The position numbers and the translations under genes were made by a program. The notes beneath the pieces are model-generated. The model ran no database searches, was not told the DNA's origin, and was given only the letters and a program-made list of their open reading frames with translations. Positions 52,280-63,277 of a stretch of DNA of 64,000 nucleotides are shown in pieces. Source of the DNA: Bathynomus jamesi (Eukaryota > Arthropoda > Malacostraca > Isopoda > Cirolanidae); the NCBI GenBank assembly GCA_023014485.1, contig JAJOZX010007513.1, forward strand, positions 1 through 64,000, written 5' to 3'. Position 1 is the first letter of the stretch, and the number at the start of each line of letters is the position of its first letter.

Positions 52280-55200
52280 TTTTTTTTTTTTTTTTATTGC
52301 TGGCATCACACGCTGGCATGTCACAAGCTGGCATTCTTCGTCAACAGACTCATCCTGGAGCACCACCACCAGAGCTCCTGTTGTTAACTTTTTTAATTTT
52401 AAACAACGTTAATACTTTTAAAATGTCTGTCAAGACGGTTCTTAAACATATTAACGCTGGTAGAATGAACGACTGACGCGGGAAGATTATTCCATTTATC
52501 AATTACTTTAAACGTAAAGAAGTTTTTAGCGATATTAGTAATGAAACGTCTGCCACGCAACTTAAATCCGTTATTGCGAGTATTACTATTGTCGAAAGTG
52601 AACAATTTATCAAAATTTACGTTATCGATGTTATTAACGATTTTGAAAACTTCAATAAACTCCCCCCTTAATCTCCTAGTTTCGAGTGAATACAAGTCTA
52701 ACTCTTTAATCCTATCTTCATAAGGCTTATTGCGCAATGACGGAATAAGTTTCGTGGCACGACGCTGAACCCTTTCTAACCTATCAATATCCTCACGCAA
52801 GTACGGGCACCAAAACTGAAGGGCATATTCTAAATGAGGCCTGACTAGGGACTTGTCAAGGGGCAATATAATATCCTTCGATTTAAATTCGAAATTACGC
52901 GCTATGAAGCCTAACATCCTATTAGCTTTTGCGCAAGACTCCAGGCACTGGTTCCTAACCTTTAAATCTTTAGTTACGCGTACGCCTAAATCTACTTCCT
53001 CGTCAACGCTCGCTAACTCTCTATCATCCATCGTGTACGCGTAATTATTGTTGCGAGAACCTATATGCAAAACTTTACATTTATCTACGTTAAATTGCAT
53101 CTGCCACTTATCCGTCCACTCCATAATCCTATCTACATCGTCTTGGATCCTATTTCTATCGTCCTCGTTAACAACCTTACCGCCTATTTTAGTATCGTCC
53201 GCGAATTTTGACACGTTACTAGTCAATCCTACATCTATGTCGTTAATGTAAATTACGAATAGCAATGGGCCTAACACTGAACCCTGTGGGACACCGCTAC
53301 CTACATCTAACCACCCCGATTCACTACCATTAACTACAACCCTCTGTCTCCTAGCACGAAGCCATTCTTCTAACCAGTTAGCTACCTGACCGCGTATACC
53401 GTGCGCTTTAACCTTCGCAATTAGTCTCCTATGCGGAACTGTATCGAACGCCTTTTTAAAATCTAAATAAATAACGTCAGCTGCTCTATGCCTATCGTAT
53501 TCGCGCACTATTTCGTTATAAAATTCTAACAAATTAGTTAAACAAGACCTATGGCGTCGAAACCCATGCTGACTACTATTAATCAAATCTCTACTTTCTA
53601 AGTGATCGATAATACGATCCCTAACTACGGATTCCAAAAGTTTACCGACAATTGACGTTAAGCTAATGGGCCTATAATTGCTAGCTACTGCGCGGTCGCC
53701 TTTTTTAAAAATAGGCGTGACGTTAGCTAATTTGAAGTCTTCAGGAATAATCGCCGTTTCGAGTGATTGATTAAAAATCTTCGTTAAGGGGCCTACGATA
53801 ACGTCTTTCAAATCTTTCAAATGTCTAGGATAAAAAGCGTCAGGGCCTGGAGCCTTGCTAACTTTTAGCCTATCGATATAATGCGCAATCTCAGCCTCGT
53901 AAACAGTTATTTCATCTAAAATAGTCTCGGTATTAAATGCAACGATATCGTCCACGTCGCGGACATTATTTACGTCTTCTACGGTAAAAACTGTCGCAAA
54001 AAAGTTATTAAAAATACCCGCCTGAGGGTCAGAAGCCAAAGCGCCATTAACATCCACTAGAGGGCCTATGTTATCTTTTACCGGCTTACGATTATTTACG
54101 TATTCAAAAAACTTTTTGGGATTATGTTTACTATCCGCAGCTATAAGTATCTCTAAATTACGCTTGGCATTCCTAACTGATCTTTTAACCTGACGCCTAA
54201 GCTCGATATATCTATTAAAGTTAGCTGCCGTGCCACTGCGCTTATTAATTCTATACGCTCTATTACGCTCGTTTATGAACTCGCCTATTTTCCTATTCCA
54301 CCACTTCGGCCTACCACGATTTCTAGCGCGCTTGGGCCTACGAGGAATGAACTCCCTTTCAATATTCCTAAAACTTTCTTTAAACGCCACCCAACGCAAA
54401 TTTGTGTCATTACCCATAAATAAGTTATCCCAGTCCACTACTCTCATCCTATCAGCAAAACTATCAAAATTAGCCCTACGAAAATCAGGGACTTCTATTA
54501 CGTTACTATCCTTAGTGTTTTCTATCAATAACTTAAACCTAAGAATTTGATGATCGCTACATCCTAAACTCTCGCCTACTTCTAAACCTTCGACTATATT
54601 CTCGCCGTTCGTCATCACCAAATCTAAGATATTATCACCGCGCGTTGGTTCGGTAACTATCTGTCGTAAAAAGTTATCGTTCATAAACTCAACCAGTCTC
54701 AAACCCTCTTAATTACCGTAAAATTCTCGTAATTAACATTAGGGCAGTTAAAGTCTCCAACAATTATACTATTCCGATTGTCAATAAAATTACCAAGAAG
54801 TGAGTAAAATCTAGTATCTATATCGAGGGGTTGAACGGGAGGTCTATAAACAACAACAAAATTAAAACTAATACTACGCGCCCTAACTTCAACACAGATC
54901 GCATTAATTGCTGCCGGAAAATCTCACTTAACCTCGATAGCCCTAAGGGAATTACGAATGTACAGCAAAACGCCGCCTCCAAATCTATGTAACCTATCAT
55001 TAGTAAAGAGTTTAAAACCCGGTACATCAAGTTCCCCCAACAAGTCCCGAGTCACGGTATTTAACCAAGTTTCAGTGATAGCAACTATATCATAGTTGCC
55101 GGAATAAATTACCGCCTTAAATTCATTTAATTTATTTCTAATACTACGCGCGTTGCAATAAAAGACGTTTAAGTTATTTTTTACCACGGGCCCGCGTTTT

Positions 55201-55355
55201 AAACAATTTATCACGTCGGGCCCGCGTTTCCCGGACCCACAACGTTTAAAGAAGGCTTCGACCTATACAGCTGACGATTTGAATGAGGAAGAGATCACTG
55301 GAGGCGCCGGTTTGCTCGATTAGGGTGAGCTGATCGGCTAAACAACATCAACAAC
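52280..55355 (-). mobile_element. 5'-truncated CR1/Jockey-like LINE with poly(A) and target duplication
   Basis: The 3' end has a poly(A) (T-run at 52280-52297) preceded by a UTR with three gctggcat units. Flanks tgttagtctaat (52268-52279) and tgttagtctgat (55356-55367) match at 11 of 12 bases, as expected after target-primed reverse transcription. The 5' part starts within the end of ORF1 or the start of ORF2. Confidence 0.75.
52399..55214 (-). pseudogene. LINE ORF2: endonuclease + reverse transcriptase, nearly intact
   Basis: The N-terminal endonuclease begins near 55214 (NNLNVFYCNARSIRNKLNEF, IVAITETWLN, RFGGGVLLYI). It is broken by a frameshift near 54930 and another near 54710. The long frame 54702-52399 (767 residues) has SDHQILRFKL, RNRGRPKWWN, SSQHGFRRHRSCLTNLLEFY, motif A VIYLDFKKAFDTVPH, GVPQGSVLGPLLFVIYINDI, catalytic KFADDTKIG, and the conserved C-terminal block (RRATKLIPSL ... 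LRGEFIEVFKIV ... DKWNNLPASVV). Only a few lesions, so this is a fairly young insertion. Confidence 0.85.
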
Positions 55356-55367
55356 TGTTAGTCTGAT

Positions 55368-55440
55368 TAGGTTAAGTCTAATTAGGTTAGGTTAGGTTGG
55401 TTTTAAGTAGGTTAGGTTAGGTTTCGTTAGATTAGGTACT
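55368..55440 (+). repeat. TTAGG-rich tract
   Basis: Short runs of gttaggttaggttgg and gtaggttaggttaggtttcg. TTAGG is the arthropod telomere unit, but only two to three perfect units occur in a row. Confidence 0.6.
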
Positions 55441-55660
55441 TTCCTCACCAGAAAGTATTTTTCTTTGGTTAATTTCGACATGTTTTGAAGGAATCTGAGA
55501 TCCGTTTCGTTTAAAAATGAATGGTTTTCCAGATATTTTCATCTGCCTTATAAATGAAGCTCTCACGAAAACTACTCATTTGCGCAAGAAACGGATCTCA
55601 GATTCTTTCAAAACACATCGAAATTACCCAGAAAAATACTTTCTTGTAAAAAAAGGCAGC
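55440..55660. repeat. Inverted-repeat (MITE-like) element
   Basis: Arms of about 60 bp: agaaagtatttttctttggt ... ggaatctgagatccgtttcg on the left, mirrored at about 55590-55650 (gaaacggatctcagattctt ... aaaaatactttct). The loop of about 70 bp has no ORF. Confidence 0.75.
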
Positions 55661-56560
55661 TTATGTGTTAAAACGAACTTTAAAGTCTAAATAATTCTGC
55701 AAGCCTTTGACTAATTTGGTACCTAGGCCTACACTACGTTAAGTTCTCCAAAGTATAGGCCTACAACTCTCCGGCCCGAATAGATCGGAAATTTTTTTTT
55801 TTTACTATTTTATGTATTCTCCACTTATTTCAACAATTCCCACAATTTAAATCACTCCTCACCATGTACTTAAATTGTAAATACGCATGCAATTCATACT
55901 CCTCCTCTGAGAATTTATAAAAGTTATTTAATGTTTAGACAAACAACTTCACCAGAACACACTCAAATTACGCCTGTCTCGTCATATGTACAGTAATACA
56001 AAAATAGCCTATACGTAATTGAATGACGTCCTTGTGCAGCTTTGTAATTGGAAAGTTGATCAGTTGCATCATGAGTGTGGGAGGAGCATCACTGACTGTC
56101 TTTGACTCCAGTGTGGAGAGTAAAGTGTTCCCCAAAAATATTATTTTGACTAAAAAAAGACGTCCTCGAACCGCTGTCATTTTCCTGGACGAGTATTATT
56201 CCTTCATCCACCCACACTTATTGTATTGCATTGCAACATAGCGTAGCTCAAAAAGTTCTACGAAACATCCTTTGGAAGACATTGGTAAAAGTTGTTTGCA
56301 AACCCTCTTAAATAATGGTAACAGACAAACTCACACTTCCCAAGTATTTTAAAGCGAAATATTTTAAAATTAAATGATTTAAACAAGATCAGTATTGCTG
56401 CCAATATATTAAAAGTTATCAATAAAAATCAACGTACATAACCCATTCAAAGAGCAAATACATTAAATACATCATTATAACACTACACTGCCCAGAGGTT
56501 TTCTACACAAACTAAACTATATAATGGAAACTGCAGGAAATGTATTCTGTTTCAAAAGAG
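55661..56560. other. No gene seen
   Basis: AT-rich DNA. Short frames at 55968-56241 lie on opposite strands and show no recognisable motif. Confidence 0.55.
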
Positions 56561-56566
56561 CAGATG

Positions 56567-58310
56567 TATGAAACGTACAGTCTCCTATAATAGTTCCGCT
56601 CCACCCTCTTCGAGATGTGACAGCAACGCAGTCCCTATTTTTCTCCCACCCTCACTCTTTCCCTCTCGTTATCCCCCCTCTCGTCCTCCCCTTCTCCTTT
56701 CGCTACGCCAAAAACAACGATATTACGATATCATACCCTCTACATGGAATTACACAAAAGCTAAAATTAATCATCATAATGGAAAGGAATACAATACTTA
56801 CTGTGTGTTAATATCGAATCACGATATGATAAAAAGTATTGCATTACGAATGATCCCAAAATTCGAAGGACACTGTAATTCGGCGAGTCAGATTACGGTT
56901 TGAATAGCATCGAATTTTAAACTGTGATTTGACTACTATATAGTAATATATATGTGAAAATGAATAAGTCTAACACTCATTTTTGCATATAAAGTCCAAA
57001 CTGGCGTGACACTTTAAATGTAAGTGACACTCTAAGTGTATTTTATTTTTGTTAAGTAACTGATGAATTATTTCTTTTTTAAATTACCTAATCATTTTTT
57101 AGATGAAGCTTAATCATGTAATCGTATTAAATTCTGAAATGTTAATTTTTTATACATTCTCTCTTAGTTGTAAAAGATGAGGTTATAACTTGCCAAAACT
57201 CAAAATTAACACTTTATTTTAAATTTTAAGCATTTAATTTTGGCTCATATGCATGTTTAATTTTAACCCATAATAAAATGCATATTTCATTTTCCATTTT
57301 TATTTAACTCGGCAAATCATGATAACATCAGATCTGTCAAAATGCTGTTCAAAAGAAAAATATGACTTCATCTTCAAATATCTTGCTTATCTGCCACTAT
57401 GCTGTCAAAGCCAAAATTTATCTTTATCTTGAAATATTTTGCTGAAAAAATTCAGCCTATTGAGAATAAAAATCAAAAGAGGTCAACATTAAATAATAAT
57501 GATTTCCCCAAATTATTAGTATATAAACTCTTGTAATTTTTCAAATTATCATTCTGATTATTCTGATCTGATATAGAGGCTGAAGCATTAACTGTAATAG
57601 TTTAGAAGCATTAAATTTCAGTCAGAGGATCTCTTTGTCTTCTCCTGTGAGCCCTGCTTTTTCCAGAGAACTTAGTTTTAAAATAGAATTAATAATTTCC
57701 CGATACGCTACGAGAGGAATCGGGGAAACCGTCAGATAATTTATTAAGTTTCCACAGAATCCTCCGATCCACTACAAGAAGAAATCGGAGTGTAGTATAA
57801 AAAAATACTACTGCGATTCCCTACACGGTACCAGCTATCCGAGAGTGAGAAAATCCGTTGCTTCCACCTAACCAGAAATATGGGTAATCATTTGTTGATG
57901 ATGGATGGACTTTAAATAGAAATGTTATTGCCTGGAGGAAAAGTCGTTACTACAACTTATCTTACACTTTAAATATAAAATGGCCACATCAAAATCCTAT
58001 GATTAAAAGTTTTTAAAGTATCCCACGTCTGTGAAATAACCTCACTACTCTATTCCCTAAATTTAGGAATAATGCATGAATAAAATACATAGTTGTCCTA
58101 GCATTAACATCAAAACTACAGTGAACAATATACTCGTATTTATTCTGTCATTGGTTTTCAAAAAATAAAAGTATTACTATGACAACACCTGAGAGGGAGA
58201 GGAGGAGAGGGAGGGTGTGAGGGTCGGGGACCGGGGTTTAAGAGTGACTGCTTTGCTGTCGTATCTCGGAGAGGGTGGAGTGGAACTATTGCAGGGTATT
58301 GTACTTTCCA
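56567..58310. repeat. Large inverted repeat flanking an LTR relic
   Basis: 56570-56680 (aatagttccgctccaccctc ... gacagcaacgcagtccctat ... tctttccctctcg) is the imperfect reverse complement of 58195-58300 (gagagggagggtgtgagggt ... gactgctttgctgtcgtatc ... gagggtggagtggaactatt). The interior contains the LTR copy at 57055-57885. Confidence 0.6.
57055..57885 (+). repeat. LTR fragment (fourth copy of the Gypsy LTR family)
   Basis: Plus orientation: tacattctctcttagttgta, TATA box at 57530-57537, cccgatacgctacgagaggaa and ccgttgcttccacctaacca. It stops about 45 bp before the normal LTR end. More diverged than the copy at 26515. Confidence 0.7.
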
Positions 58311-59522
58311 TAAAGATCAGAGAGGCTTCACCATTACTGTAAATGTATTTCGAAAATCACTAAAGAAGTTCTTCAGTAACTCCTATTGATGTAAAAGTTC
58401 ACTATTGCAATTGTTACCATCGTAATTAAGTTTCCATTTTATAATTATCTAGCACATTGGTCTCACAATATCATATTCGATCTCAACTCTCCGTAATCAT
58501 TACACTTTTTCACTAATTTTATTGAACACTTAGTTTCATAATTTATCCAATTTTCTTATTTTTTATCAAACATCATTTATTTTGTACTAAATATATGCAA
58601 GTCATTTCATATAAAATTGTGTAAAATTAATTATCAAAAACTATGCCAGCTACAGTACTTTTGTAAATTTTTACCTTTCGTTTATTATTATTATTTACAT
58701 ATGTGGGGAATTAATTTGAAATTAAATACAATAGTTTTATGAATATTGATAATTTTTAATTTGACTACTTATTACAAAAAGTAGTTTCATATTTTTACAT
58801 TTAATGAAAGGATTAAATTTATTAAAGGATTCTTCAAATACTTTTTTATGCAGGAAGGAGAGGCCAAGGGCGAATGCCCACAAAAACGCCACCCCACTCC
58901 CATTAGAGAAAGAAGAGAGCCAAAATCAAGGTCCAAGGTTTTGGAGATGCTTGAACACTGCATTTGAAAGAGTGGAGGTCAAAAAAAGGGAGAAAGATGG
59001 ACTGAGGAAGATTGTTCGAGAGTTGACCGGTTGAGTAGATGAAACATCGAAAATACCGATTAACCGTTGTGTTAGAGAGTTGGACAGAAAGGGAATGAGA
59101 AAGTGTTGAAACTCTGGTGCTGCTTTCTCTCCTTAAGGAGGCGGTATGCAGTTAGAGAGTTCACAGGTTGAGTAGATGAAAGATTGAAAATAGCGATTTA
59201 GAGATTTCAGAAGATCAGTGTCCGTTATACAGTAATAGCGATATAGAGAGAGTGAGGCAACATTGCAACGAAGAAAGAAATTGAACACAGTAGGAGGCGG
59301 GAAAATGATGAGACAAAAAGCCTTTAACTTCACCCGGTCAGGTACGGCTGTGTGGGTTGAGCCACCCCATACATATACTGTATATGTGGATAAACAGATA
59401 TAAGATTGTCATCGGAGGAGCCCAAAGGAGAGAAAAGTTTGAGAGGTAAGAAATACTTCCACAATGTTGGGCCTATCTCCAAGGCGATCGGGATACGAGT
59501 AGGGTGCTGTACAATCGGATGG
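58311..59522. other. No gene seen; small internal duplication
   Basis: A block near 59010-59050 (gagttgaccggttgagtaga then tgaaacatcgaaaataccga) recurs near 59155-59200 (gagttcacaggttgagtaga then tgaaagattgaaaatagcga). The 76-codon frame at 58804 has no recognisable domain. Confidence 0.5.
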
Positions 59523-59847
59523 AATGAAAAAAACTTTTTTTAGAATTCAATGTTGTAGGGGCACCCAAAAGTTAGTTTGTGGTACCAATAAGAAATTTGT
59601 AGAATATTAGCTACCTGCGACATCAACTTCACCGGCCACAAGGAGATCAAAGATTTTGCCTTTCAGGTCCCCCCAAAAATTAAGGAAAATTTTTTGCGGA
59701 CCTGAAAGGCAAAATCTTTGACCTCCTTGTGGCCGGTGAAGTTAATGTCGCAGGTAGTTAATATTTTACAGATTTCTTATTGGTACCACAGACTAGCATT
59801 TCGGTGCCCCTACAAAACTGAATTCTGAAAAAAGTTTTTTGATTCAA
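59523..59847. repeat. Palindromic MITE, arms ~145 bp
   Basis: The left arm (ttagaattcaatgttgtagg ... cttcaccggccacaaggag ... cctttcaggtcc) is mirrored at 59697-59847 with few mismatches. The loop is about 25 bp. No ORF. It directly abuts the left arm of Polinton copy B. Confidence 0.8.
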
Positions 59848-60764
59848 TAGTGTGACCGCAAAATGGGTGAGTGCAATTGCAAGTGCAATGTTGCAAATGT
59901 TGTTCAATGTTACAAAGGGAGAGGGGGAATATTACAAGAAGTTATGCGACAAAGGTGGGAGGGGTCTTGCAACAAGTCAATGCAGCAAAGGGGGAGGGGG
60001 TTATGCAACAACGGGGGTGATCCCCAAGCTGCAATGAAGGGGGAGGGAGCTGTGGGGGGAGAAGGGAGGATGACCTCCCTCCAATGGGGTAAACTTAACC
60101 TAAGAGAGGGAGAGAAAGGAGGAGGAGGGCCTTTGGGGCAAAAGGTGGGATGTCCTCACCCACTAAAGGGAAACCCTACCATAAGCCCTAATCTAATAAG
60201 GATAGAGGGGTGTTCGCCTGGCTCCAGCCAGACGCATAATGAGAGTTTCTCCAAGCGCCCGCTGTCTTATAAGGTGTAAATGAGCCAGTTGCCTTAATCA
60301 ACCAGTCGGCTTAGAGGGATTAATCTGGTTTAGAAGGGGTAAATGGCTTGTTCAGGTGTACATTATTAGGGTTGAGTTTCCAGATTGCGCGATTTATTCA
60401 ATTAAAGCATATATTCTTGTCAGTTGGCTTAGAAATCCGCCAATCGGTTTAGAAGGCGTAACCAGCCATTTGGTATACATATAATTAAATAATAACTTTT
60501 ACATATACAATCAAAACAATTAAATAAAATACCATTACATCATTCTGTTTATTTAGACGAATTATTGGAATTAATTTCCTGAAATATATAGAAAATAAAT
60601 ATACAGTCCAATACAAAAGAGGAATATATGCAACAAAAATTATTAATAATATAAGAAATAAGCATTTTTAAACGATGGAATGTATATAATCCAAAAATAA
60701 AATAAAAAATAATAGAGAAATACAAAATGATGGAGTATAACCATCAATATAACAGTACAGGAGA

Positions 60765-60812
60765 AATATATATATATATATATATAGATATATATATATA
60801 TATATATGTATC

Positions 60813-60838
<26 letters not shown>
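60765..60838. repeat. TA microsatellite in Polinton B
   Basis: (TA)n with ga and gt interruptions. Confidence 0.9.
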
Positions 60839-60843
<5 letters not shown>

Positions 60844-60899
60844 ATTATATTAAATAATTAAATATATTGAAAATAAATATACATCAAAATACATACACT

Positions 60900-61205
60900 T
60901 TATATTCTACTGCGCTTAACTAAAACACTAAACTCGCACGTAATCGAGTCTACAGTCACATCATTATTGCTTTGCACTACGCAGTAAATACGATTTAACA
61001 TTATTTCACCGCTCAAGTTATAGGAATACCTATACTCGATGTAAATGGCTTTCATATCGTTCAATACTATTTTTGTGCCCACTTTACATTCGGTTGGAAA
61101 GTTATCTTTAAACACGGCTAGAATGCATTCAAAACCACGTAAAAAGAGGTCATCGTTAGCAACCACATCATTAATAAATACAAGTTTATAAACACTCCTT
61201 TCCAA
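60900..61205 (-). CDS. Polinton accessory ORF a, unrecognised
   Basis: 101 residues starting MERSVYKLVFINDVVANDDL and ending LVKRSRI. Mixed alpha/beta composition with many Val, Asp and Tyr. I see no signal peptide, membrane segment or named motif. A truncated homologue survives in copy A (44455-44633), which shows it is part of the element rather than a host gene. It lies 14 nt after the next ORF, as in a compact polycistronic block downstream of PolB. Structural (virion) or accessory roles are possible; I cannot choose. Confidence 0.5.
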   Translation of the reverse strand: MERSVYKLVFINDVVANDDLFLRGFECILAVFKDNFPTECKVGTKIVLNDMKAIYIEYRYSYNLSGEIMLNRIYCVVQSNNDVTVDSITCEFSVLVKRSRI

Positions 61206-61219
61206 TCGAGGGTTTATTC

Positions 61220-61591
61220 TTACCGATCAGAGCTTTTCAATGGTGAACTCATCTTCACAATGCATAGCTGCAGTTGAAATAAACTTTTAAAGTCGTAACG
61301 ACAGCTGCTCATTATATAAAGAAATAATTCTTCAAGGTGAACTGTGTAAGTGAGCTCAGCCCTGTACCGTTCAAGTGCTTTGTACCAAAGTTCATGATAT
61401 TTCAAAGAGTCTAAACCTTTTAAATAAGCATCCTGCTCTAGACCATCCTCGCCTTGTTCAGTCCTACACTCGGTAAACCCGTTCAGCAGAGCGGTGTATA
61501 TGTATTCAAGAAACGTATCAAAATAAAGAATATCCGTAACACGCGCGTCTAATATCGGCTTCAACTTGCAGAATCCGACGATTTCGAACAT
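61220..61591 (-). CDS. Polinton accessory ORF b, unrecognised
   Basis: 123 residues from ATG at 61591 (MFEIVGFCKLKPILDARVTD). The middle is acidic (ECRTEQGEDGLEQDAYLKGL) and the second half is rich in aromatic and Leu residues (KYHELWYKALERYRAELTYT). No known motif. Coding continuity upstream is broken, since an overlapping frame (61736-61518) covers the preceding region. It may therefore be the C-terminal part of a larger broken protein together with ORF c. Confidence 0.45.
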   Translation of the reverse strand: MFEIVGFCKLKPILDARVTDILYFDTFLEYIYTALLNGFTECRTEQGEDGLEQDAYLKGLDSLKYHELWYKALERYRAELTYTVHLEELFLYIMSSCRYDFKSLFQLQLCIVKMSSPLKSSDR

Positions 61592-61689
61592 TCTGTCGAG
61601 GATGAATCAATCGGTTTCGCGTATGGACAAGAACGTTATTATCAGAAGCATTCTTCCACATCAGTCGTATATCAATGCATGGCTGATCA

Positions 61690-62265
61690 TTATTTATACA
61701 CAACGTACAAACAATGGCATATGAGGGGGGTATCACTAATCTGCTCTCTTCTTGTACCTACACTTGCAGGAATTTTATAACGGTCCTTACTCCACTTCTC
61801 AACTACCACGAAGACTCTATTCATCTCCTCAACATTTAAATAAACATCTTTCTGTTTACCAGCGTTTGTTTGTCTACAAGTCGTTTCCAATACATAGATA
61901 ATGACACCGGTTTTACGCCTGAACACGCGCAATGACTTCGTCACGGACACATCGTACACGGCATTGAGAATGCTGCTCGAAGAAGCTCCATCGTATTCTA
62001 AGAGTGCACGTCCACTCGGTTCAAGCTCTGAGATGACTATGAGCCACAGGCGAGCGGATCGGCTCGACGGGAGGAGTGAGTCACACCATAAGCTGATGAA
62101 TCGTGTACGACGTTGTTCCAACGTAAGGGAATACTTGTAACCCATTATACTGGGTAGGTGTTTTGAGAAATTTTCCGATACATGAAGCAATACCGGTTTT
62201 AATGTTTTATTACTCCCTCTCCCCAGAATACGCACCAGACATTTTCGTTCAGGGGGGGTTTTCAC
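61690..62265 (-). CDS. Polinton accessory ORF c, unrecognised, no ATG
   Basis: 191 residues. The frame opens at a GTG and no ATG lies upstream before a stop, so a frameshift or lost start is likely. It has a basic N-terminus (MKTPPERKCLVRILGRG when read from GTG), hydrophobic stretches RLWLIVISEL and GVIIYVLET, and a C-terminal KWSKDRYKIPASVGTR. No family recognised. Sits 15 nt after the end of ORF d. Confidence 0.45.
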   Translation of the reverse strand: MKTPPERKCLVRILGRGSNKTLKPVLLHVSENFSKHLPSIMGYKYSLTLEQRRTRFISLWCDSLLPSSRSARLWLIVISELEPSGRALLEYDGASSSSILNAVYDVSVTKSLRVFRRKTGVIIYVLETTCRQTNAGKQKDVYLNVEEMNRVFVVVEKWSKDRYKIPASVGTRREQISDTPLICHCLYVVYK

Positions 62266-62280
62266 GAACGAAATATTTTA

Positions 62281-62858
62281 TTAACATTCCGGCGCACTAT
62301 TTGAGAGAAACATATGCCCATATTTTTCCTTTTTGCTCAACAGACGAGACTCGTCTTTAAATTCTGTTAAAAACTCACGCAGGCCTTTAGCCACAACCTC
62401 ACTACAAACCTCGTCATGATATGTATTAATGTTGTGGTAAAAATACTTAAGATTCTCCATGATGACAAGATTTACATTCTCAGCCGCAGGGTACGAGAAC
62501 TCGGTATGATGCAACATGATATAATATTGCTTGTCACACCACTCATCAACAAGACTCACTAACCATAACCGTTGTTTCTCTTCTGCACGTGTTGTTTCTT
62601 CCACTTCACGGTATATGTAGGCTTTTATAAAGTTTAGTCCTACAACATAGTTCGTTACACCGTTTGTACCGCGAAATCCAGCAATGCTTTCGCCAGAATA
62701 GCCGTAGAGTATTTGTACCTCTTGTTCCTTCGCACGATTCAACGTAGCCTTAAAAGTATCAAACGAGGGTGGACAGGAAGCCTTTCAGTATCCACCATAT
62801 CTTCACACTTTGCCGAATACCACTTCATAAACGTCGAACACGCAATATTAAAGGTAGT
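62281..62858 (-). pseudogene. Polinton accessory ORF d, unrecognised, one frameshift
   Basis: The first frame from ATG at about 62858 (MTTFNIACSTFMKWYSAKCE) ends early. Similarity of composition resumes after one frame change near 62760 and runs to 62281 (YGYSGESIAGFRGTNGVTNY ... CDKQYYIMLHHTEF ... KYFYHNINTYHDEV). Reconstructed size is about 190 residues. No recognised domain. First gene of the cluster after the PolB 3' region. Confidence 0.45.
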
Positions 62859-62919
62859 CATTTCTATTTTCTTCTACGTGGGTTTTCTCCAAATGCACGT
62901 CTGAGACCAAGGGTTTCCA

Positions 62920-63113
62920 GCGGTCAACTTAGCATGCAGAGAAGAGATATGCCCAGGTAGTAGCAGGAGTCACGTGACCGATCATACAGGGGCAGAGTTT
63001 AGAACTTTCTCCTGTACATACGCACACCACACACACACACACACACACACACACAAAGGAGAAAGTGAAACGCTAATTGAAACACGATTTATTTAATAAA
63101 CGAAATATTCAAG

Positions 63114-63149
<36 letters not shown>
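62920..63149. other. Polinton intergenic region with (CA)n and (TA)n
   Basis: Homologous to 44633-44800 of copy A (gcaggagtcacgt ... cacaaaggagaaa ... taattgaaaca). Marks the right edge of the 1.8-kb segment lost from copy A. Confidence 0.7.
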
Positions 63150-63153
<4 letters not shown>

Positions 63154-63182
63154 CGTACCCTTTCGATCCCATAATCCTTGAT

Positions 63183-63242
<60 letters not shown>

Positions 63243-63277
63243 ATCAAGGATTATGGGATCGAAAGGGTACGGTATCA
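63150..63277. repeat. Palindrome with 40-bp arms and (TA)n centre
   Basis: cgtaccctttcgatcccata then atccttgattgttttata, (TA)n, then the exact reverse complement ending tgggatcgaaagggtacgg. It interrupts the region just after the PolB C-terminus; copy A lacks it. Confidence 0.85.

Noticed and set aside
56568..56903. 111-codon ORF with Pro-rich start
   Set aside because: Falls in an inverted repeat with C/T-rich low complexity; no domain.
58804..59034. 76-codon basic ORF
   Set aside because: No recognisable motif or homologue in the window, and it lies in a locally duplicated purine-rich stretch.
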